The notes beneath the pieces are model-generated. The model saw nothing but the letters and a program-made list of their open reading frames with translations, searched no databases and was not told the origin of the DNA. Shown here piece after piece: positions 59,999-64,000 of a stretch of 64,000 bases of DNA (position 1 is the first letter of the stretch; the number at the start of each line of letters is the position of its first letter). The stretch lies in assembly GCA_965249685.1 (NCBI GenBank), contig CBDFMN010000003.1, forward strand, positions 682,001-746,000. The letters run 5' to 3'. A program made the position numbers and the translations under genes. This stretch comes from RH-AL1 sp965249685 (GTDB lineage: Bacteria; Pseudomonadota; Alphaproteobacteria; Rhizobiales; Beijerinckiaceae).

Positions 59999-61144
59999 AT
60001 GGTGAGTGAACAGGACGTCCTGGAAGCGTTGAAGGGCGTGGCAGGGCCCGATGGCAAAAACCCCGTCTCGCGCGCGAACGGCGTCGCCGGGTTGACGGTC
60101 CGCGACGACAAAGTGTTCCTCGCGCTCACCGGCGACCCTCGGTTCGCGCAGGCAATGGAGACGATGCGCGTGCAGGCGGAGGTTGCCGTCAAGGCGCTGC
60201 CGGGTGTCGCCAAGGCTATCGTCAGCCTGACCGCGGAGCGGCCCGCCGGCGCGTCTCCCGCGCCTCAGGGTCAAGCGCCTCATAGCCACGCTCCCGCCGG
60301 CGCGCAAGCGCGGCCGCCCGGTCCTAGGCCGGTGCCGCCGAAGGCTCTCGCCATTCCTGGCATCGCCCGCATCATCGCCGTCGCGTCGGGCAAGGGCGGC
60401 GTCGGCAAGTCGACGACTACCGTCAACCTCGCGCTCGCGCTCGCGGCGCTCGGATGGCGCGTCGGCGTCCTCGACGCGGACATCTACGGCCCCTCGGTCC
60501 CGCGCCTCCTCGGCCTGAAGGGCAAGCCCGAGGTCGAGGCCAAGCTGCTGCAGCCGCTTCAGGCCTATGGCCTCAAGGCCATGTCCATCGGGCTGCTGGT
60601 GGGCGAGGAGGAGGCGATGATCTGGCGCGGTCCGATGGTCATGTCGGCCATCAACCAACTCCTGCGGGAGGTGAACTGGGGCGAACTCGACTGTCTGCTC
60701 GTTGACATGCCGCCCGGCACCGGCGACGCGCAACTCAGCCTGGCGCAGAACGTGCCGCTCGCCGGCGCGGTGATCGTCTCGACGCCGCAGGACCTGGCGC
60801 TCATCGATGCGCGGCGCGGCATCGCCATGTTCAAACAGGTGAACGTGCCCATCCTCGGCATCGTCGAAAACATGAGCTACTTCATCTGTCCCCATTGTCA
60901 GGGCCGTTCCGATATCTTCGCGCATGGCGGGGCGCGACACGAGGCGCAGCGCCTAGGCGTGCCCTTTCTCGGCGAGGTGCCGCTGGCCCTCGCCATCCGC
61001 GAGCAGTCCGATGCGGGCAAGCCGGTCATGGCGGGGGCGCCCGACGGGCCGCACGCGGCCAGCTACCGCGCGATCGCGGGCGCGGTAAAGGCGCGGCTGG
61101 AGGCCGACCCGGGGCGCGCGGCGCCCAAGATCGTCTTCGAGTAG
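59999..61144 (+). CDS. Mrp/NBP35 family iron-sulfur carrier ATPase
   Basis: A cytoplasmic ATPase that carries Fe-S clusters (ApbC/Mrp). The 381 residues begin with a DUF59/MIP18-like domain (about 4-80, ALKGVAGPDGKNPVSRANGV), then a Pro/Ala linker, and the deviant Walker A GKGGVGKST (131-139), with YGPSVPRLLG, DMPPGTGDAQLSLAQ and the cluster-binding Cys297-Cys300 (FICPHCQG). TAGGAGG precedes the ATG. It is divergent from the binding-protein gene and followed by a thioesterase gene. Confidence 0.94.
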   Translation: MVSEQDVLEALKGVAGPDGKNPVSRANGVAGLTVRDDKVFLALTGDPRFAQAMETMRVQAEVAVKALPGVAKAIVSLTAERPAGASPAPQGQAPHSHAPAGAQARPPGPRPVPPKALAIPGIARIIAVASGKGGVGKSTTTVNLALALAALGWRVGVLDADIYGPSVPRLLGLKGKPEVEAKLLQPLQAYGLKAMSIGLLVGEEEAMIWRGPMVMSAINQLLREVNWGELDCLLVDMPPGTGDAQLSLAQNVPLAGAVIVSTPQDLALIDARRGIAMFKQVNVPILGIVENMSYFICPHCQGRSDIFAHGGARHEAQRLGVPFLGEVPLALAIREQSDAGKPVMAGAPDGPHAASYRAIAGAVKARLEADPGRAAPKIVFE

Positions 61145-61148
61145 CGCC

Positions 61149-61592
61149 GTGACCGTCCTGTCGGCCGAGGCGCTGAACGACTTCTTCGATCGCGACTTCC
61201 CGCAGCTGACATACGGGGGCGTGCGTGCGGTCGTGGTCGAGTCGGTCGGCGTGATGGCCGGCACGTTCCGGCTCGTCAACCACGAACGGCACTTGCGGCC
61301 GGGCGGCACCATCTCCGGCCCGGCGATGTTCATGCTGGCGGACGTCGCGCTCTACGCGACCATCCTCGCGCAGGTCGGGCCGATCGGCCTCGTCGTCACC
61401 ACCAACATGACGATCAACTACATGCGCAAGCCGGCGCCCCGCGACCTCCTAGCCGACTGCCAGTTGATGAAGCTGGGGCGCCGGCTGGCGGTCGGCACGG
61501 TGACCCTGCGCTCGGAGGGCGACGACGCCATCGTGGCCCACGCCACGGGCACCTACGCGATCCCCGCTTCGGCGTTGCCACCGTCGCTGTGA
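61149..61592 (+). CDS. PaaI family thioesterase (hot-dog fold)
   Basis: A 147-residue hot-dog thioesterase. RPGGTISGPAMFMLADVALYATIL carries the catalytic-region Asp, and LVVTTNMTINYMRKPAPRDLLADCQLMKLGRRLAVGTVTL is the second conserved block. It hydrolyses acyl-CoA thioesters. GTG start, five bases after the Mrp stop, so probably co-transcribed. Substrate unknown. Confidence 0.88.
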   Translation: MTVLSAEALNDFFDRDFPQLTYGGVRAVVVESVGVMAGTFRLVNHERHLRPGGTISGPAMFMLADVALYATILAQVGPIGLVVTTNMTINYMRKPAPRDLLADCQLMKLGRRLAVGTVTLRSEGDDAIVAHATGTYAIPASALPPSL

Positions 61593-61661
61593 CCCGATTG
61601 AGCAGCTGCGGTCGCTCGGCTCCGCCGGCACGCTGGATGAGGATCGAGTGGAAGCGCGTAC

Positions 61662-61683
61662 GGTATCATGATACCTTGCAAGG
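61662..61683. promoter_or_regulatory. Overlapping palindromes upstream of rplM
   Basis: GGTATCATGATACC (61662-61675) is a 14-base perfect palindrome and CCTTGCAAGG (61674-61683) a 10-base one that shares two bases with it. They lie about 40 bases before the -35 of the rplM promoter. They could be an operator or part of a transcript end for the thioesterase gene. Confidence 0.4.
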
Positions 61684-61719
61684 CAAGCGCCTGTTTTATC
61701 ACTCTTCTCAGCGGTTCTC

Positions 61720-61748
61720 TTGACTTCCTTGCTGACGCGCGGTCTAAG
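61720..61748 (+). promoter_or_regulatory. Probable rplM-rpsI promoter
   Basis: TTGACT (61720-61725) and TCTAAG (61743-61748) with a 17-base spacer lie 30 bases before the rplM start. The -35 is close to TTGACA and the -10 weaker. It is the only sigma-70-like pair in this gap. Confidence 0.5.
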
Positions 61749-61777
61749 CGGACATTCTTTTCAGATGGCTTGAGATC

Positions 61778-62266
61778 ATGTTTGGCAAAACCATTTCGAC
61801 CAAGACGGCCGAAATCGACAAAAAGTGGATCGTCATCGACGCCCAGGGTCTCGTCGTGGGACGGTTGGCGTCGGTCATCGCGATGCGGCTGCGCGGCAAG
61901 CATAAGCCGTCCTTCACGCCGCATATGGACGACGGCGACCACGTGATCGTGGTCAACGCGGACAAGGTGATCTTCACCGGCCGCAAGCGCGAGCAGAAGG
62001 TGTACTACCACTACACCGGCTTCCAGGGCGGTATCAAAGAGCGCACCGCACGCTTCGTTCTCGAAGGCCGGTTCCCCGAGCGGGTGGTCGAGAAGGCCGT
62101 GGAGCGCATGCTGCCGCGCGGGCCGCTCGGCCGCAAGCAACTCGGAAACCTGCGCGTCTACGGTGGCGCGGCGCACCCGCACGAGGCGCAACAGCCGATT
62201 GCGCTCGACGTCGGCGCGTTGAACCCCAAGAACAACCATTACGCCAAGATCACGAAGGCTGCCTGA
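61778..62266 (+). CDS. rplM: 50S ribosomal protein L13
   Basis: A 162-residue large-subunit protein. It has KKWIVIDAQGLVVGRLASVIAMRLRGKHKPSFTPHMDDGDHVIVVNADKV and the L13 signature region ERMLPRGPLGRKQLGNLRVYGGAAHPHEAQQP. The N-terminus MFGKTISTKTAEIDKKW is close to the usual alphaproteobacterial start. rpsI follows after two bases, the conserved rplM-rpsI operon. Confidence 0.97.
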   Translation: MFGKTISTKTAEIDKKWIVIDAQGLVVGRLASVIAMRLRGKHKPSFTPHMDDGDHVIVVNADKVIFTGRKREQKVYYHYTGFQGGIKERTARFVLEGRFPERVVEKAVERMLPRGPLGRKQLGNLRVYGGAAHPHEAQQPIALDVGALNPKNNHYAKITKAA

Positions 62267-62268
62267 CC

Positions 62269-62748
62269 ATGGCCGAGACACTCTCCTCCCTGCAAGACCT
62301 CAAGAGCGCCGGCGGCGAGACGCAGCCGGCGGCTCCCATCCACGTCCAGAAGCTCGACAAGCTTGGCCGTGCCTACGCGACCGGCAAGCGCAAGGATGCG
62401 GTCGCCCGCGTGTGGATCAAGCCTGGCAAGGGTGCGATCACCGTCAACGGCCGCCCTTTCGAGGTGTATTTCGCCCGCCCGGTGCTGCGGATGATCCTGC
62501 AGCAGCCTCTCGGCGTCGCCAATCGCGTCGGCCAGTACGACCTGATGGTCACGGTGGCCGGCGGCGGCCTCTCCGGCCAGGCGGGCGCCGTGCGTCATGG
62601 CCTGTCCAAGGCGCTCACCTACTACGAGCCCGATCTGCGCCCCGCGCTGAAGCACGAGGGTTTCCTCACACGCGACTCGCGCGTGGTGGAGCGCAAGAAG
62701 TACGGTAAGAAGAAGGCCCGTCGCAGTTTCCAGTTCTCGAAGCGCTGA
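62269..62748 (+). CDS. rpsI: 30S ribosomal protein S9
   Basis: A 159-residue small-subunit protein. The first 40 residues form a variable alphaproteobacterial extension. They are followed by the conserved AYATGKRKDAVARVWIKPG, GGGLSGQAGAVRHGLSKAL and the basic C-terminus RKKYGKKKARRSFQFSKR that reaches the P-site tRNA. It is followed by a clear terminator. Confidence 0.97.
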   Translation: MAETLSSLQDLKSAGGETQPAAPIHVQKLDKLGRAYATGKRKDAVARVWIKPGKGAITVNGRPFEVYFARPVLRMILQQPLGVANRVGQYDLMVTVAGGGLSGQAGAVRHGLSKALTYYEPDLRPALKHEGFLTRDSRVVERKKYGKKKARRSFQFSKR

Positions 62749-62771
62749 TCGCTTCAGGCCGGGCATCGAGC

Positions 62772-62795
62772 AAGGCGGCTTCGGCCGCCTTTTTC
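62772..62795 (+). terminator. Rho-independent terminator after rpsI
   Basis: AAGGCGGC and GCCGCCTT form an 8-bp stem around a TTCG tetraloop, followed by a run of T. This is a classic intrinsic terminator ending the rplM-rpsI transcript, 23 bases after the rpsI stop. Confidence 0.9.
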
Positions 62796-62834
62796 TTTGC
62801 GCGCGTGCGGGCGTGTTTTCGGGGGAGGCGGCCC

Positions 62835-63746
62835 ATGGCGGCGCGGGTGTTCATCGACGGTGAGGCGGGTACGACCGGGCTCGGCATTCGCGAGCGGCTG
62901 GCAGGCCGGCCGGGCGTGGAACTGAAGAGCCTGCCGCCGGAGGCCCGCAAGGACATCACGGCCAAGACAGCGCTCCTCCGCGAGGTCGACCTTGTCATTC
63001 TCTGCCTGCCCGACGAGGCCGCGATGGAGACGGCGGCGCTGGTTGCGGCCATTCCGGGCGGCCCACGGGTGCTCGACGCGTCCACCGCTCACCGGGTAGC
63101 GCCGGGCTGGACCTACGGCTTCGCCGAACTCGCGCCCGGCCAGGCCGAGGCGATCCGCATCGCCCGCTTCGTCGCCAATCCCGGCTGCTACGCCACGGGC
63201 GCGATCGCTCTTCTGCGCCCCCTCGTCGACGCCGGGATGCTGCCGCCCGACGCCGCCTTGGCGATCAACGCCGTCTCCGGATACAGCGGCGGCGGCAAGG
63301 CGCTTATCGCCGAGCACGAGCAGGGTCAGGCACCCGCCTTCAAGCTCTACGCGCTCGGCCTCGCGCACAAGCACGTGCCGGAGATCATGGCCTTCAGCGG
63401 CCTGATGCGGCGGCCGATCTTCGTGCCCTCGGTGGGGAATTTCGCGCAAGGCATGCTGGTGTCCATCCCGCTGTTCCTCGACGACCTGCCGGGCCGCCCG
63501 AGCGTCGCCGACCTTGGGGTGGCGCTTGCGGCGCATTACGGCCCGGGGGGGCACGTCTACGTCAGCAGCGCGGAGGATGCCTCACAGATCGACCCCGAAG
63601 CGCTCAACGGCAGCGACGCGCTCGAGCTTCACGTGTTCGGTAACCCGGCCGAGCGGCAGGCGCTGCTCGTCGCTAAGCTCGACAACCTGGGCAAGGGCGC
63701 TTCGGGCGCCGCCGTGCAGAACATGGAGTTGATGCTAGGGCTCTAG
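62835..63746 (+). CDS. argC: N-acetyl-gamma-glutamyl-phosphate reductase (type 2)
   Basis: Third step of arginine synthesis: reduces N-acetylglutamyl phosphate to the semialdehyde with NADPH. The 303-residue protein has the short N-terminal FIDGEAGTTGLGIRERL, catalytic Cys118 in VANPGCYATGAIAL and the AGPR type 2 layout with NAVSGYSGGGKALIAEHEQ. Type 2 (about 300 residues) is the form of most alphaproteobacteria. GGGGGAGG precedes the ATG. It lies right after the rpsI terminator. Confidence 0.94.
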   Translation: MAARVFIDGEAGTTGLGIRERLAGRPGVELKSLPPEARKDITAKTALLREVDLVILCLPDEAAMETAALVAAIPGGPRVLDASTAHRVAPGWTYGFAELAPGQAEAIRIARFVANPGCYATGAIALLRPLVDAGMLPPDAALAINAVSGYSGGGKALIAEHEQGQAPAFKLYALGLAHKHVPEIMAFSGLMRRPIFVPSVGNFAQGMLVSIPLFLDDLPGRPSVADLGVALAAHYGPGGHVYVSSAEDASQIDPEALNGSDALELHVFGNPAERQALLVAKLDNLGKGASGAAVQNMELMLGL

Positions 63747-63763
63747 ACCGGATCCGTCGTTTC

Positions 63764-64000
63764 TCAGCTCTTCACCCGGACGTATTCGCCCGGCGCGTCG
63801 CACAGAGGCGGCAGACTGCCTTCGCCGGGGCGGCGCGCCGGCACGCGTTCGGGCGCCTGCGCGGAGAGCCAGGCGCACCAGTCCGGCCACCAGCTGCCCT
63901 CGTGCCGGGACGCTTGCGCCGACCACGCTTCCAGCGTGCCGGAAGGGTGCGGCCCCGTCGCGTAGCCGTATTTGACCCTGCTCGGCGGGTTGACGATCCC
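63764..64000 (-). CDS. phaC: Poly(3-hydroxyalkanoate) synthase, C-terminal end (partial)
   Basis: The visible 78 residues run leftwards into a TGA stop; the gene begins outside the window. GIVNPPSRVKYGYATGPHPSGTLEAW and HEGSWWPDWCAWL match the C-terminal end of class I PHA synthases (VNPP and the GSWWPDW segment), followed by the usual APGEYVRVK tail. PhaC polymerises hydroxyacyl-CoA into storage granules. It is convergent with argC, 17 bases away. Confidence 0.88.
   Translation of the reverse strand, partial: GIVNPPSRVKYGYATGPHPSGTLEAWSAQASRHEGSWWPDWCAWLSAQAPERVPARRPGEGSLPPLCDAPGEYVRVKS

Overview
This window reads as a chromosomal segment from a high-GC alphaproteobacterium of the order Hyphomicrobiales (Rhizobiales), plausibly a methylotroph-related lineage. 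The evidence is the dense coding, the adjacent glnB-glnA pair, the ccmIEFH operon, the FeuP/FeuQ-like two-component pair with a PepSY protein, the degP-regulator-kinase order, a cysH-DUF934-cysI-DUF2849 sulfur cluster, candidate EcfG (general stress) promoters, an MxaD-like protein and the end of a PHA synthase gene. I see no IS elements, phage genes, CRISPR arrays, tRNAs or rRNAs. The window cuts a HxlR-type regulator at the left edge and phaC at the right edge.

Layout. 1-3255: hxlR (partial), a divergent NAD(P)H-binding oxidoreductase, parE. 3386-9984: a GT4 glycosyltransferase, glnA and glnB, cysK, an SDR and phrB. 10005-15655: an anchored unknown protein, Fe-type superoxide dismutase, an HpnK-like deacetylase, a membrane GT2 and murJ. 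15663-22287: M20 dipeptidase, DUF1491, a small protein, a DUF1254/DUF1214 pair, a PBP1A-type penicillin-binding protein, YcgN. 22430-29658: PepSY protein, FeuP/FeuQ-like pair, zur, ccmI, ccmE, ccmF, ccmH. 29655-36750: GNAT, degP, a second two-component pair and a PleC/PdhS-like PAS kinase. 36969-43370: pepN, two tandem MxaD-like secreted SRPBCC proteins with a YVTN beta-propeller protein, and a long CDF transporter. 43498-52100: glyoxalase I, class II aldolase, otsB, small and stress proteins, the cys cluster, DedA and GlsB.

52186-58013 is the most unusual part: a tight five-gene operon encoding a small carrier protein, an acyl-CoA-dehydrogenase-like flavoprotein, an amino acid:[carrier protein] ligase (a truncated seryl-tRNA synthetase homologue), a DUF1839 protein and a GH2 beta-mannosidase-like protein. 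It lies downstream of a 17-bp perfect palindrome. The gene set suggests that an amino acid is activated, loaded on the carrier, modified by the flavoenzyme and transferred to an unknown, possibly sugar-bearing, product. 58146-64000 holds a beta-hydroxyacid dehydrogenase, a periplasmic binding protein, Mrp, a thioesterase, rplM-rpsI, argC and the phaC end.

Other points of note are a frame disruption in the middle of cysI, in an otherwise intact assimilatory sulfate-reduction cluster, and four candidate EcfG promoters at nearly the same distance (about 29-34 bases) from the starts of stress-type genes.
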